Assembly (NCBI RefSeq): GCF_003668575.1
Contig: NZ_RCVZ01000003.1
Location: forward strand, 194,430 to 258,429
Direction of reading: 5' to 3'
DNA length: 64,000 nucleotides
From: Falsibacillus albus
GTDB lineage: Bacteria > Bacillota > Bacilli > Bacillales > DSM-25281
The position numbers and the translations under genes are program-made. Of this stretch, positions 1-8,894 are shown piece after piece. Within the stretch, counting starts at the first letter, position 1. Each line of letters starts with the position of its first letter. Under the pieces are notes generated by a model. That model was given only the letters and a program-made list of their open reading frames with translations, made no database searches and had not been told where the DNA came from.

Positions 1-1
1 G

Positions 2-1291
2 GAATACTTGTTGGCAATGATGGTTGGCCTTTGTTTCACCATTCCCTTCATTGCATCTGCCCTTCCAATTTTGAAGGCAGCCAAAAAGCCGATTATTCAT
101 GGACTTAATGGCATATCGAGTTTAAGTGAGTCTTCCAAAAAGAAAAAGAAGAAGGCTTTGTTTTTTCATTACAGTCTTTTATCTTTCAGAAATGCTTTTT
201 CGAAAAAGACACAGGTCATCACAAATATTGTCATGCTTTCTTTCGGTGGTGCCATCATCGTTGCATGTATGGCCTTGAATCAATCATTGGGCACCATCAT
301 GAATGATATGAACAAAGTTTGGAAATACGATATCGAATGGGATGTAAAAAGTTCATTAAATAAAGACGATCTTTTATCATTGACGAAAAAGATTGACGGT
401 GTAAAAAATGTGGAAGGATGGACTACGAGGAATACAGAAGTTGTTTCCGCATCAGGCGAAAATAATAATGCCCTTCTTTACGCCCTTCCTCATGACACAG
501 TGTTTATTAAGCCTAAGCTCTTAAAAGGGGAATGGCTCAATCGAAAAAACACAGATTCAATCGTTGTGAATTCGGATTTCGCCGCTACCGCAGGCAATTT
601 ACAGCCAGGAGAATCCGTGACATTGAAGATAGGGAACAATCAAAAAAAGGTAAAAGTACGTGGGATCATATCAAGCGATTTAAAAGGACCTGCTGTTTAT
701 ATGGATGAAGGTGCGTATAGCGAGTGGCTTTCAGCCCAATCCTTCAATCGGCTCCTGGTGGGAGTTAAGGACCATTCCTCCCCTTCTAAAGTCCTGACAG
801 ATGGAGAAACTTTTTTACAGAAGAATGATATTTATATCGAAGGTTCAGATACTGTGAAGGAAATGAATTCGAGGCCGAGAGAAATCATTGCATTAATCGT
901 TAGAACGTTAACCATCAGCGGAGCTATATTCGGCATTGTCGGGGTCTTTAATTTAATGACTGCGATGAGTGTGAGTGTGTATGAAAGAATTCAGGAAATC
1001 GGAATCATCCGCAGCCTTGGCGGAACAAACCGAAAGATTGTGCAGTTATTCATGGGGGAAAGCATTATCATATCCCTGATTAGCTGGATGCTGGCAGCAG
1101 CCATGTCTTATCCGTTGGACATGATATTGGGATGGAAGATTGGAGAGGCTTTAATACACACAAGGATTCCACCGATCTTATCTACAAGAGGGTGCATTGT
1201 GTGGTTGTTAATCAGCTTATTCATTGGAGTATGTTCTAGTATTCTTCCGGTCATGAAAGCAGCCAAACATAATCTTCGGGATATCCTTTGA
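2..1291 (+). CDS. ABC transporter permease, FtsX family (5' end cut by window)
   Basis: C-terminal part of a FtsX/MacB-type permease, the membrane subunit of an ABC exporter or lipoprotein-type transporter. The reading frame is open to the first base of the window, so the start lies outside; the TTG at position 8 is only the first possible internal start. About 430 residues are visible: a hydrophobic segment, a Lys-rich linker, a second transmembrane segment (around residues 70-90), a periplasmic-type MacB core domain of about 180 residues, then the three-helix FtsX domain at the end with the typical 'YERIQEIGIIRSLGG' signature near residue 325. The cognate ATPase is expected upstream, outside the window. 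No terminator with a clean U-run follows. The family is clear; the substrate is unknown. Confidence 0.85.
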   Translation, partial: EYLLAMMVGLCFTIPFIASALPILKAAKKPIIHGLNGISSLSESSKKKKKKALFFHYSLLSFRNAFSKKTQVITNIVMLSFGGAIIVACMALNQSLGTIMNDMNKVWKYDIEWDVKSSLNKDDLLSLTKKIDGVKNVEGWTTRNTEVVSASGENNNALLYALPHDTVFIKPKLLKGEWLNRKNTDSIVVNSDFAATAGNLQPGESVTLKIGNNQKKVKVRGIISSDLKGPAVYMDEGAYSEWLSAQSFNRLLVGVKDHSSPSKVLTDGETFLQKNDIYIEGSDTVKEMNSRPREIIALIVRTLTISGAIFGIVGVFNLMTAMSVSVYERIQEIGIIRSLGGTNRKIVQLFMGESIIISLISWMLAAAMSYPLDMILGWKIGEALIHTRIPPILSTRGCIVWLLISLFIGVCSSILPVMKAAKHNLRDIL

Positions 1292-1739
1292 TCATTTCAG
1301 TTATGATATCCATCAGTTTTTTTTTGGCGCTTGAAAACATGATAATAAATAAATGATGTTGTAACTGTCAGGACACCAATGTGCATCCATGTAAAAATTG
1401 ATTTGCAAATATCCATAATCGCGGACATGCTATTCACTCACTTTCATTTTAATTAATCTTGCCTCTTCCATATAGGTTCGTATCCATATGCCTCATTCCG
1501 ACCATAGATTCATTGACCCTTCTTTCCTTCAAAGGGAATAAAAGGGGAATGAGGCGGATTTCGAACTGAACAGTTTGGACTATTTTGCTCGATTAATATT
1601 AATATCGGTAAAAACGTACTATGTTTAATAGCCTATTTTTAATTAAATGAATAATATGCTTTCTAACACGACCTTAATCAGAATATTGCTAATGTTCAAG
1701 GGGTAATATTATCCTTTTCCCTCATTCGGGAAAAGGTTT
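1292..1739. other. gene-poor gap between permease and mobB
   Basis: No substantial gene. It holds a possible 43-codon minus-strand ORF (1297-1428, listed separately), a 9-bp inverted repeat (CCTCATTCC near 1490 with GGAATGAGG near 1545) around a smaller AAAGGG hairpin, and the hairpin next to the mobB stop. Short open pieces on the minus strand around 1430-1510 end in all frames within about 20 codons and I do not recognise them. Confidence 0.5.
1297..1428 (-). CDS. possible small membrane peptide (43 aa)
   Basis: Unrecognised. The ATG at 1428 is preceded by AAAGTGAG at a spacing of about 8, a fair ribosome site. The peptide has a short polar start, one hydrophobic stretch (IFTWMHIGVLTVTTSFIYY) long enough to span the membrane, and a basic tail (KRQKK). 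This matches the look of small single-pass membrane proteins, but the region is AT-rich and chance is possible. It lies between a permease and a molybdenum cofactor gene, which gives no hint to a role. Confidence 0.2.
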   Translation of the reverse strand: MSAIMDICKSIFTWMHIGVLTVTTSFIYYHVFKRQKKTDGYHN

Positions 1740-1740
1740 T
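1713..1740. terminator. hairpin at mobB 3' end
   Basis: A 9-bp perfect stem, CCTTTTCCC / GGGAAAAGG, with a 6-nt loop directly abuts the mobB stop codon. The clean T-run (TTTTCATTTT) lies on the plus-strand side, so it fits a plus-strand terminator best and a minus-strand one only weakly; it may serve in both directions. Confidence 0.45.
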
Positions 1741-2261
1741 CATTTTGTTATTTCCCTCCAGATATATTCGAAAAACTTCTTTTCTTCTTTTCTTGAGAAT
1801 ATGGGGGCAAAAGAAATATCATCTTCGGAGATAGGCACTTCACTGATGATGCACATAATATTTTTTAATGTTTTCAATAGGTGAAAATCTCCATCGTTTC
1901 TTATCAAAACAACCTTTGGATAAGATGCATTTTTATACCCTTCAATGAAAATGAGATCCGGTAAGAAGAATCGATATAATTCAATGATGTCATCAAGGCC
2001 CCATTGCTCGATTCTGGCAGATAGCTGTAAGACTCCCTCTCCGTTGACGCTTGAAACCAAAGCTCCTGCTTGGAAATGCAAGGAACTGTCCTTGGAAGAG
2101 CCACTATTTTCCAGCCCACTGCCATGTCCGTGATGTTTTATAGAAGCGGCGGAGAGACCCTTTTCTTTTGCATGTACGATCAGCTTTTGCATCAGTGTGG
2201 TCTTTCCGCTGTTTTGATATCCAACTATTTGTAAGATGGGACAATATTCCCCCATGGCCAT
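1740..2261 (-). CDS. mobB: molybdopterin-guanine dinucleotide biosynthesis adapter MobB
   Basis: MobB is a P-loop GTP-binding adapter that assists MobA in adding GMP to molybdopterin, giving the MGD cofactor used by formate dehydrogenases. The Walker A motif GYQNSGKTTL sits at residues 14-23, and the 173-residue length is usual for the family. Its start overlaps the end of moeA by 37 bases, so the two are translated together. A start two codons later (second Met, MGEYCP) is equally plausible because it has a better distance to AAGGAAG. Last gene of the fdhD-moeA-mobB unit; no mobA is present in the window, so MobA must be encoded elsewhere. Confidence 0.93.
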   Translation of the reverse strand: MAMGEYCPILQIVGYQNSGKTTLMQKLIVHAKEKGLSAASIKHHGHGSGLENSGSSKDSSLHFQAGALVSSVNGEGVLQLSARIEQWGLDDIIELYRFFLPDLIFIEGYKNASYPKVVLIRNDGDFHLLKTLKNIMCIISEVPISEDDISFAPIFSRKEEKKFFEYIWREITK

Positions 2262-3517
2262 TCACTTCCTTGCTGATCATCCAGTAATAAGATATCTACA
2301 AGCATGCCCTTCTGATAACCCCTTGTCCCACCAGGAAGGACTAGGAACACATCCGTATCCGCCAATGATGAAACGGCGCTTGATTTATTGAATCCAGTAG
2401 GTGAGGCAACGAGTGTCCCATTATCATCTATCTCTATTTTGCCCCTTACAAACCGAGTAAACGGGTTTGCTTTTGTAAAATCTTCTCCAAGAACCCCTTT
2501 GACCTTGCGAAGATGCGGCCGCTCGCTGAGTAAGGTCGAACGGACTATCGGACGTACAAAGAGCTCGAACCCTACATAACATGCTGACGGATTTCCAGAT
2601 AATCCAAATAGGAGTTTCTTGCCCATTCTCGCTACGGTCGTGACGCTTCCTGGCCTCATCGCAACCTTATTGAATAATACCTCAGCGCCCATTTCTTTAT
2701 AAATTTCCGGCAGATAATCATAGTCCCCTACGGAAACGCCGCCGGTTGTGATCAAATGGTCAACATCGGAAAGAGCATTTTGGACAGCTTCAAGGCACTT
2801 CTCCTTATCATCGTTAAGCTTACCGAGATAGACTCCTCTGCCTCCCGCCCTTTCAATTTGGGCTATGATCATATAAGCGTTACTGTTCCGGATTTTCCCT
2901 GGCTCCAGCGGTTCTTCCACTTCAACCAGTTCACTGCCTGTCGCGAGAACCCCGATGACAGGCTTGGAAACCACGGGGACATCACGGGAGCCGAACGTTG
3001 CGAGTAAAGCCGTGATTCCTGCATTTATATATGCACCCTTTTGAGCTAATATAGTGCCTTTTTTCGTGTCTTCTCCTTGAAAAGAAATGTTTTCGCCTGC
3101 TTTTAACGAGCGTTTTATTTCAATGAATGTTTGGCTGTCCTTGGTTATTTCCTTTGTTAATTCGAGCATGATGACGGCGTCGCACCCATCCGGTATCGGG
3201 GCCCCGGTCATGATCCTGACCGTCTGAAATGGACCTGCCTTTATGGGAAATACCGTTCCTGCCCCGATTTCTCCTATGACTTCCAAAGTTACCCCATTCC
3301 CGGATCGTGCATCAGCTGTATCAATCGAACGGATGGCAAAACCATCATACGGGGATCGGTCAAACAGCGGAATATCATGATCGGCGATGATGTCCTTAGC
3401 CAATACCCTTCCATGTGAAGCCAATATGGACACGGTTTCTACAGTCCCTGTTCCTGCAGCCTCCATTACCAAGCTAACTGCCCGGCTGACGGGGATCGGA
3501 TTTCTTTTTTCAAGCAT
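2225..3517 (-). CDS. moeA: molybdopterin molybdenumtransferase MoeA
   Basis: MoeA inserts molybdate into adenylated molybdopterin, the metal-insertion step of molybdenum cofactor synthesis. The 430 residues show the family landmarks: FDRSPYDGFA near residue 55, the MoCF/MogA-like domain with TTGGVSVGDYD near residue 255, and LSGNPSACYVGFE followed by the C-terminal beta domain. The gene begins 4 bases after the fdhD stop and overlaps mobB, so the three genes form one tight translational unit. Start supported by AAAAGGAGTGAGAGG upstream. Confidence 0.96.
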   Translation of the reverse strand: MLEKRNPIPVSRAVSLVMEAAGTGTVETVSILASHGRVLAKDIIADHDIPLFDRSPYDGFAIRSIDTADARSGNGVTLEVIGEIGAGTVFPIKAGPFQTVRIMTGAPIPDGCDAVIMLELTKEITKDSQTFIEIKRSLKAGENISFQGEDTKKGTILAQKGAYINAGITALLATFGSRDVPVVSKPVIGVLATGSELVEVEEPLEPGKIRNSNAYMIIAQIERAGGRGVYLGKLNDDKEKCLEAVQNALSDVDHLITTGGVSVGDYDYLPEIYKEMGAEVLFNKVAMRPGSVTTVARMGKKLLFGLSGNPSACYVGFELFVRPIVRSTLLSERPHLRKVKGVLGEDFTKANPFTRFVRGKIEIDDNGTLVASPTGFNKSSAVSSLADTDVFLVLPGGTRGYQKGMLVDILLLDDQQGSEWPWGNIVPSYK

Positions 3518-3521
3518 CCTC

Positions 3522-4322
3522 TCACTCCTTTTCTAGTTGTATTCTTTGTGGATGTGTGTATATGTTCAAGGATCGATGGCGGATGAATCCAACCGTGGTA
3601 ATACCGAGTTCGTCCGCCAATTCCAACGCAAGCTGGGTCGGGGCAGATTTGGAAAGGACGACCTCACAGCCTATTTTAGCTACCTTCAATAATATTTCTG
3701 AAGAGATCCGTCCACTGAACGCAATGATTTTATCATCGACTGGAATGCCGTTCTTCAGGCAATATCCATAGATTTTGTCCAATGCATTATGCCTTCCGAT
3801 ATCCATCCGGCTAACGAAGATATCATTCTGTGTACATAAGGCTGCATTATGCACTCCGCCTGTGTTTTGAAATGTAACCGCAGATTGCTGAAGCTTTTTC
3901 ATCAAAGTCAAACAATCCTCCGGTGTAAGGATTACTGTTTTCTCCGTCATTTTCTTAGCAGTCAATTTATCATTGATAAATACAAAACCTTGACGGCTCC
4001 CTCCACAACAGGAAGTGATGTATCGCTTATTTTGGAACTGCTGATAAAACGGGTTCGGTTTATCGGTTTTCACGTGGATATATCCGTCTTTTTCCTGTAC
4101 CCACATGTCTTTGATTTCATCATAATGGCGAATGATTCCTTCCGATGCCAAATATCCGATCACCATATCTTCTATGTACTCCGGCGTACAGACCATCGTC
4201 ACGAACTCTTCTCCATTGATTTTCACCGTTATCGGATATTCGGTGACAATCACGTCCTCGACGGGCTCACTGATTCCATCTTCCACGCGGATAATTTCTC
4301 TCTTTATTTCAACCGGTTTCAT
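3522..4322 (-). CDS. fdhD: formate dehydrogenase accessory sulfurtransferase FdhD
   Basis: FdhD transfers sulfur (from an IscS-type desulfurase) to the Mo-bisMGD cofactor and is needed for active formate dehydrogenase. The 266-residue protein has the conserved cysteine loop (TSCCGGSRQ, near residue 105) where the mobile catalytic Cys resides, and the C-terminal nucleotide-type domain with FSGRISSEI and SKSAPT. AAGGAGA precedes the ATG. First gene of a three-gene unit with moeA and mobB. A terminator-like hairpin at 4424-4456 separates it from the catalytic genes, so it probably has its own promoter between 4323 and 4420. Confidence 0.96.
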   Translation of the reverse strand: MKPVEIKREIIRVEDGISEPVEDVIVTEYPITVKINGEEFVTMVCTPEYIEDMVIGYLASEGIIRHYDEIKDMWVQEKDGYIHVKTDKPNPFYQQFQNKRYITSCCGGSRQGFVFINDKLTAKKMTEKTVILTPEDCLTLMKKLQQSAVTFQNTGGVHNAALCTQNDIFVSRMDIGRHNALDKIYGYCLKNGIPVDDKIIAFSGRISSEILLKVAKIGCEVVLSKSAPTQLALELADELGITTVGFIRHRSLNIYTHPQRIQLEKE

Positions 4323-4423
4323 CGCTATGTCTCCTTCAACTTCCTACTCATTAAGCTTGTTTCCTCAGAAAGGTTTGAGGAAAGGAACGATCTTTAAGAA
4401 ATCCTTTCAAGAATCATCCCTGA

Positions 4424-4456
4424 TAAAAAACAGACTTACCGCAGCCGGCAAGTCCG
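4424..4456 (-). terminator. terminator after fdh/DUF1641 unit
   Basis: On the minus strand GGACTTGCC pairs with GGTAAGTC (one G-U/mismatch position) around GGCTGC, followed by TGTTTTTTATC. It lies about 20 bases after the DUF1641 stop. Confidence 0.7.
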
Positions 4457-4476
4457 TTGTTTCAGTTTGATCGGAA

Positions 4477-5019
4477 TTAATCCCCGGATTCTTCCCTGTT
4501 TCTAATATGGTCCACAGGATGTTGTGTGTTCCGTTCGAACGGTTCTGTATCCGCACCCATTCCCTTTAAGAAGTTAAGTATAAGTGTAACCGAACGATTC
4601 ACTTCCGGGTCCTTTAAGGCCTTTACCATATCAAAATAACCTGTCTTCTGATTGTCTTCCTCACCATGCTCATAAACACGTTCAATTCCTGCATTCACCT
4701 TAAGCAAGATTGGCTCGAGATGCTTGACATCAAGCTTCCCTAAAACGCCAACGAGCAGCAGGAGATTTTTGATCGTGTTCGTATTTTCTGGTTTGTCAAC
4801 TGCCTTTACCAGAACGTCGAGCACCTTATCTCCTTGGCCGAAAAGTCCGCTCAGCAAGGAAAGGATTCCTCTTTCCTGCATGTGATTGATAATCTGGAGG
4901 GACTCCATGATCGCCTGCTTATTGTCGAGCAAAGCATTTTCAATTTCGAGCAGATCTTTCTTCCGCTTTTCCTCATCTGTCATTTGTTTTTTATGGACTT
5001 GGGTAATGGCTTTAGCCAT
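4477..5019 (-). CDS. DUF1641 protein, formate dehydrogenase partner
   Basis: A 180-residue DUF1641 protein like B. subtilis YjgD/YrhD, which are always found beside a YjgC/YrhE-type formate dehydrogenase. The first third is charged and likely coiled-coil (KKQMTDEEKRKKDLLEIENALLDNKQ); the rest is helical with the DUF1641 core (GLFGQGDKVLDVLVKAVDKPEN; LNFLKGMGAD). Its ATG lies inside the 3' end of the catalytic gene (8-base overlap), indicating translational coupling and a 1:1 complex. The biochemical role is not established; a subunit or scaffold is the usual inference. Confidence 0.88.
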   Translation of the reverse strand: MAKAITQVHKKQMTDEEKRKKDLLEIENALLDNKQAIMESLQIINHMQERGILSLLSGLFGQGDKVLDVLVKAVDKPENTNTIKNLLLLVGVLGKLDVKHLEPILLKVNAGIERVYEHGEEDNQKTGYFDMVKALKDPEVNRSVTLILNFLKGMGADTEPFERNTQHPVDHIRNREESGD

Positions 5020-7969
5020 GCTGCTTCCGCTCCTTTTTCACCAATTCACCTGGAAATACATAATCAAGACGCTCCCATTTACGTTGTACCTCCACACCTT
5101 TTTGCGGCTGCGGGTTGCCGTATCGATGATTAATCTTAGGAAGCGGATTGACGCCCTCTTGACTCAATATCTCTAACTTGGCCTTTACTTCCTTATAGGC
5201 TGGTGTATCGGTATCTTTATCCGCATGGCTGCTTGTCAGCAGGTTGATTGCCCCTTCACCTGAATCATTCATTGGCAAATATACTTCTTTCCCTTTTACA
5301 CGATCGGTTATGTGGCACTTTACCTTCACATTTCCATACGGAGTGGAGAGGCGGACGAGGGTACCATCCTTCAGCCCTCTCTCTTCTGCAAGTTCCGGTG
5401 AAACTTCCAGGAAGGTGCTTGGCGTTTTCGATTTGATCCCTTCAGACTTATAAGTCAAATTCCCTTCATGGAAATGCTCGAGCAAACGTCCATTGTTTAC
5501 ATGTATATCATATTCTTCCGCATATTCCAGCGGTTCGGTCCAATCGACCGGATAGAGCTTCGCCTTTCCATCATCAAATGGGAACTCTTCTTTAAAGAGC
5601 AATGGAGAATCAGAACCATCCGCGTCGACTGGCCAGCATAAGCTTTTATACCCTTCCAGCCTCTCGTAATTGACCCCTGCAAAAAGAGGGGCAAGCTGAG
5701 CGGCTTCTGCCATGATGTCGCTTGGATGGCTATAATCCCATTCCGCCCCCAGCTGATTTGCGATTGCCATGATGATCTCCCAGTCCGGTTTTGAGTCTCC
5801 AAGCGGCTCGAAAACTTTATACAACCGCTGAATCCTCCTCTCGGTATTTGTAAAGGTTCCTTCCTTTTCCAAGCTTGGGCTTGCTGGAAGGACGACATCT
5901 GCAAATTGAGCGGTCCGAGAAAAGAAAATATCCTGCACGACGAAAAAATCAAGTTTTTCAAAGGCTTCATGGACAAAGTTGATGTTTGAGTCGACAACCC
6001 CCATTTCTTCTCCTTTCACATACATCGCCTTCACATTTCCATCATGGATTCCCTTGATCATTTCATGATTGTTCAACCCTGGCTCAGCCGGGATTTTCAC
6101 GCCCCATGCCTGTTCGTATTTAGCACGCACTTTATCATCTTTCACCTTTTCATAGGAAGGAAACTGGTTTGGCATGCTCCCGAAATCACTTGCTCCTTGA
6201 ACATTATTATGTCCGCGTAATGGATAGGCGCCGGAACCAGGTTTCCCGTAGTTTCCTGTGACCAGCAGCAAATTGGAGATGGCCGTGCTCGTATCGCTTC
6301 CACCCAAATGCTGGGTGACACCCATCGCCCAGAGGATGACGGCGCTTTTCGCTCCATGTATCATTTCGGCGATTTTGATCAATGTTTCTTTGCTGATCCC
6401 TGTTGTTTCTTCTGCATATTCCAATGTGAATTTTTGAAGGTTTTCTACGTATTCTTCCATCCCGTTCACTCTGTCTCTCAGGAACTGCTCGTCTGCCCAG
6501 CCTTGGTCAATGATATATTTCGTTACTGCTGAGAGCCATACAATGTCAGAACCCGGGCGAGGTTGGATGAACAAGTCAGATCTTTCCGCCATTTCATGCT
6601 TCCGGATATCCGCGACGATCAGCTTTTGTCCCTTCAATTTATGTGAACGTTTTACTCTCGTCGCCAGGACCGGATGTGATTCAGCTGTATTGGAGCCAAC
6701 GATCAATACAAGCCCTGCTGTTTCTATATCCTTGATCGTCCCGGCATCGCCTCCATATCCGACGGTGCGGGACAATCCCATCGTCGCAGGTGTTTGGCAA
6801 TAGCGGGAACAGTTGTCGATGTTATTCGTTCCGATGACTCCCCTGGCAAGCTTTTGCATTAAATAAGATTCTTCATTCGTACATTTGGAAGAACTGATAA
6901 AGGTCAGTGCATCCGGACCATGTTCTTCTTTTATTTCCTTGAACTTCCGTGATACAAGGCTCAACGCTTCTTCCCATTCAGCTTCCCGGAAGGTGTCACC
7001 TTCACGGATCAAAGGTTTTGTCAGTCGCTCCTCGCTATTGACGAAATCCCAGCCGAATTTCCCCTTCACACAGGTGGAAATTCCGTTGGCAGGCGATTCG
7101 AGCTGCGGCTCCACCTTGAGGATTTCCCTTCCCTTTGTCCAAATATTAAAGCTGCAGCCTACACCGCAGAACGTACACACCGTCTTCGTTTTCTTGATTT
7201 TTTCTTCACGCATGACCGATTCCATATCGGAAATCGTCAGGATCGAACCATAGCCTGTCTCGACGTTTTTCGTAATTTCAATCATGGGGCGCAGCGTCTT
7301 CTGTTCGATGCCGGTCAGATAACCTGCTTCTCCCTCCATCCCCTTTTCCATCATTGCATTGCACGGGCATACCGTGGAACAATGACCGCAGGAAACACAA
7401 GAAGATTCGTTGATTGGGACATCCTTATCCCAGATGACCCTTGGCTTCTCCCTCTCCCAGTCAATCGTGAGGGTCTCGGTCACCTGGACATCCTGGCAAG
7501 CCTCTACACATCTGCCGCACAGGATGCATTGATCCGGATCATATCGATAGAACGGATTCGAATCATCCACTTCATATGGCTTCTGCTCAAACGGTATCGT
7601 CTGATGATTGATATTCATTTCTTTTACAGCATTATGTACTTCACACGATCCGTTATTGTAATCGCAGACGGTGCAATATAACTCATGATTCCCTAGTATT
7701 CTATTCATCCCGATTGCTTGGGCTTCCTTTACATGGGGAGATTCTGTATCGATGACATCTCCATCCTTCAATGTAGTGGAGCAGGATCTCACGAGCTCGC
7801 CATTCACATTGATGAGGCAAGTATCACACGTTTCTATTGGCCCCAAGCTTGGGTGGTAGCATACATTTGGAACCTCGATTGAACGGTTCAGAAGCATTTC
7901 GAGAATCGTTTGCTCACCGTCCGCTTCCATCTCATGGCCATTAATTTTTATGTGCAGTTTATCTGACAC
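5012..7969 (-). CDS. formate dehydrogenase catalytic subunit (YjgC/YrhE type)
   Basis: A 985-residue cytosolic Mo-bisMGD formate dehydrogenase that oxidises formate to CO2. Domains in order: [2Fe-2S] plant-type ferredoxin (C37, C48, C51, C63); His-Cys NuoG-type cluster (H95, C99, C102, C109); two 4Fe-4S sites (C148/151/154/158 and C191/194/197/201); molybdopterin Fe4S4 domain (C265/268/272/300); molybdopterin oxidoreductase domain; and dinucleotide-binding domain at the C-terminus. C391 in NCSRYCQTP aligns with the active-site selenocysteine of E. coli FdhF, so this is a Cys enzyme. There is no Tat signal. The electron acceptor is not shown by the sequence. Confidence 0.95.
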   Translation of the reverse strand: MSDKLHIKINGHEMEADGEQTILEMLLNRSIEVPNVCYHPSLGPIETCDTCLINVNGELVRSCSTTLKDGDVIDTESPHVKEAQAIGMNRILGNHELYCTVCDYNNGSCEVHNAVKEMNINHQTIPFEQKPYEVDDSNPFYRYDPDQCILCGRCVEACQDVQVTETLTIDWEREKPRVIWDKDVPINESSCVSCGHCSTVCPCNAMMEKGMEGEAGYLTGIEQKTLRPMIEITKNVETGYGSILTISDMESVMREEKIKKTKTVCTFCGVGCSFNIWTKGREILKVEPQLESPANGISTCVKGKFGWDFVNSEERLTKPLIREGDTFREAEWEEALSLVSRKFKEIKEEHGPDALTFISSSKCTNEESYLMQKLARGVIGTNNIDNCSRYCQTPATMGLSRTVGYGGDAGTIKDIETAGLVLIVGSNTAESHPVLATRVKRSHKLKGQKLIVADIRKHEMAERSDLFIQPRPGSDIVWLSAVTKYIIDQGWADEQFLRDRVNGMEEYVENLQKFTLEYAEETTGISKETLIKIAEMIHGAKSAVILWAMGVTQHLGGSDTSTAISNLLLVTGNYGKPGSGAYPLRGHNNVQGASDFGSMPNQFPSYEKVKDDKVRAKYEQAWGVKIPAEPGLNNHEMIKGIHDGNVKAMYVKGEEMGVVDSNINFVHEAFEKLDFFVVQDIFFSRTAQFADVVLPASPSLEKEGTFTNTERRIQRLYKVFEPLGDSKPDWEIIMAIANQLGAEWDYSHPSDIMAEAAQLAPLFAGVNYERLEGYKSLCWPVDADGSDSPLLFKEEFPFDDGKAKLYPVDWTEPLEYAEEYDIHVNNGRLLEHFHEGNLTYKSEGIKSKTPSTFLEVSPELAEERGLKDGTLVRLSTPYGNVKVKCHITDRVKGKEVYLPMNDSGEGAINLLTSSHADKDTDTPAYKEVKAKLEILSQEGVNPLPKINHRYGNPQPQKGVEVQRKWERLDYVFPGELVKKERKQHG

Positions 7970-8422
7970 ATTGACAACCCCTCTCTATTGAAAAAATTTC
8001 AGAAAATCGAGACCGCTTTCTATAAAATACCCCTGCAGATCAGCAATAAAACATTATTAAGCGTATCTATTTTCGTATAGATTTATTCAATTCTTTAAGA
8101 GTTTCCAATGAAATTGATTGCATGATTCTGCTCGGGAGAAATTAAGGGGTAAGTAAGTTTATTCGCGTTTGAGCTTAAATTTCCTTTTTATCGAAGGGTT
8201 TTATGAGCTTTATTAAGATGTTTTCTCGAAATTTGCTGCTATTCACAATAGGATAACGTTGATTTCCGCTTCAGGATGCTCGCTTTCCGAGTGGCGCGCG
8301 TTGAGCCCTCCAAAGTCTCGCTTCTTCCACTCCCACCAACACCAAGAATTAATTCCCACTATCTCGATTTAATCAATACATACCAATGAAAAAGTTCACC
8401 TATACAGCCACGATTTGATACA
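7970..8422. other. intergenic region upstream of the fdh unit
   Basis: AT-rich region that must hold the promoter of the formate dehydrogenase unit (minus strand); I cannot pick a -35/-10 pair with confidence. The right half contains a deleted copy of the dispersed palindromic repeat (8258-8341). Confidence 0.5.
8258..8341 (-). repeat. dispersed palindromic repeat, internally deleted copy
   Basis: Both ends of the family are recognisable (GTTGATTTCCGC at the left, CTTCCACTCCCACCAAC at the right), with CAGGATGCTCGCTTTCCGAG in between, but the central GTTCGAT...ATCGAAC dyad is missing. Confidence 0.6.
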
Positions 8423-8809
8423 TCAACTTTCATACAATTCTATCGGAAGTCCATCGGGGTCGGCTAGGAAGGTAAATCTTTTTTCCGTAAAAGGGTCCAC
8501 TCTTATCGGCTCGGTTTCAATCCCTTTTTGAACGAGCTCCTCAACTGCATCAATCAGGTCATCGACTTCAAATGCCAAATGGCGCAGGCCCGCCGCCTCA
8601 GGATAGCTCTTTCTTTCCGGTGGATCCGGGAAAGAAAAGAGCTCGATTTGGTATTCCCCTCCAACAGAGAGATCGAGCTTATAAGACTTTCTGTCCTGCC
8701 GGTACACTTCCTTTTTAATCTTCAAGCCTAGAACTTCCACATAAAATTCCTTTGAAGATTTGTAATCGGAACAAATGATGGCTACATGGTGTATTTTCTT
8801 TAAGTTCAT
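8423..8809 (-). CDS. VOC family protein, YaeR-like glyoxalase fold
   Basis: A 128-residue vicinal oxygen chelate (glyoxalase/bleomycin-resistance) protein with two beta-alpha-beta-beta-beta repeats. Likely metal ligands are visible: His in IHHVAI near the start, His in GLRHLAFEVDD at mid-length, and Glu in the terminal DPDGLPIELYES. It resembles the YaeR/GloA2 subgroup, whose substrates are undefined. I place the start at MNLKK because GAGGAGG lies 6 bases before it; an upstream ATG six codons earlier would overlap that site. Monocistronic, facing the repeat-bearing gap. Confidence 0.85.
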   Translation of the reverse strand: MNLKKIHHVAIICSDYKSSKEFYVEVLGLKIKKEVYRQDRKSYKLDLSVGGEYQIELFSFPDPPERKSYPEAAGLRHLAFEVDDLIDAVEELVQKGIETEPIRVDPFTEKRFTFLADPDGLPIELYES

Positions 8810-8855
8810 TTTTTTCCTCCTCAACAATTCGGATCATAGTCCCGATAAGCTGAAA

Positions 8856-8883
8856 GGAACCTGCATGACATTGTGCAGGTTCC
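8856..8883 (-). terminator. terminator after PH-domain gene
   Basis: Perfect 10-bp stem GGAACCTGCA / TGCAGGTTCC, just after the stop of the minus-strand gene ending at 8895, followed on that strand by TTTCAGCTT, a weak U-run. Confidence 0.55.
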
Positions 8884-8894
8884 GAGTCTAAAAA

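Noticed and set aside
6790-6830. Selenocysteine (TGA) in the formate dehydrogenase active site
   Set aside because: The aligned position is an ordinary Cys codon (residue 391) and the frame has no internal TGA.
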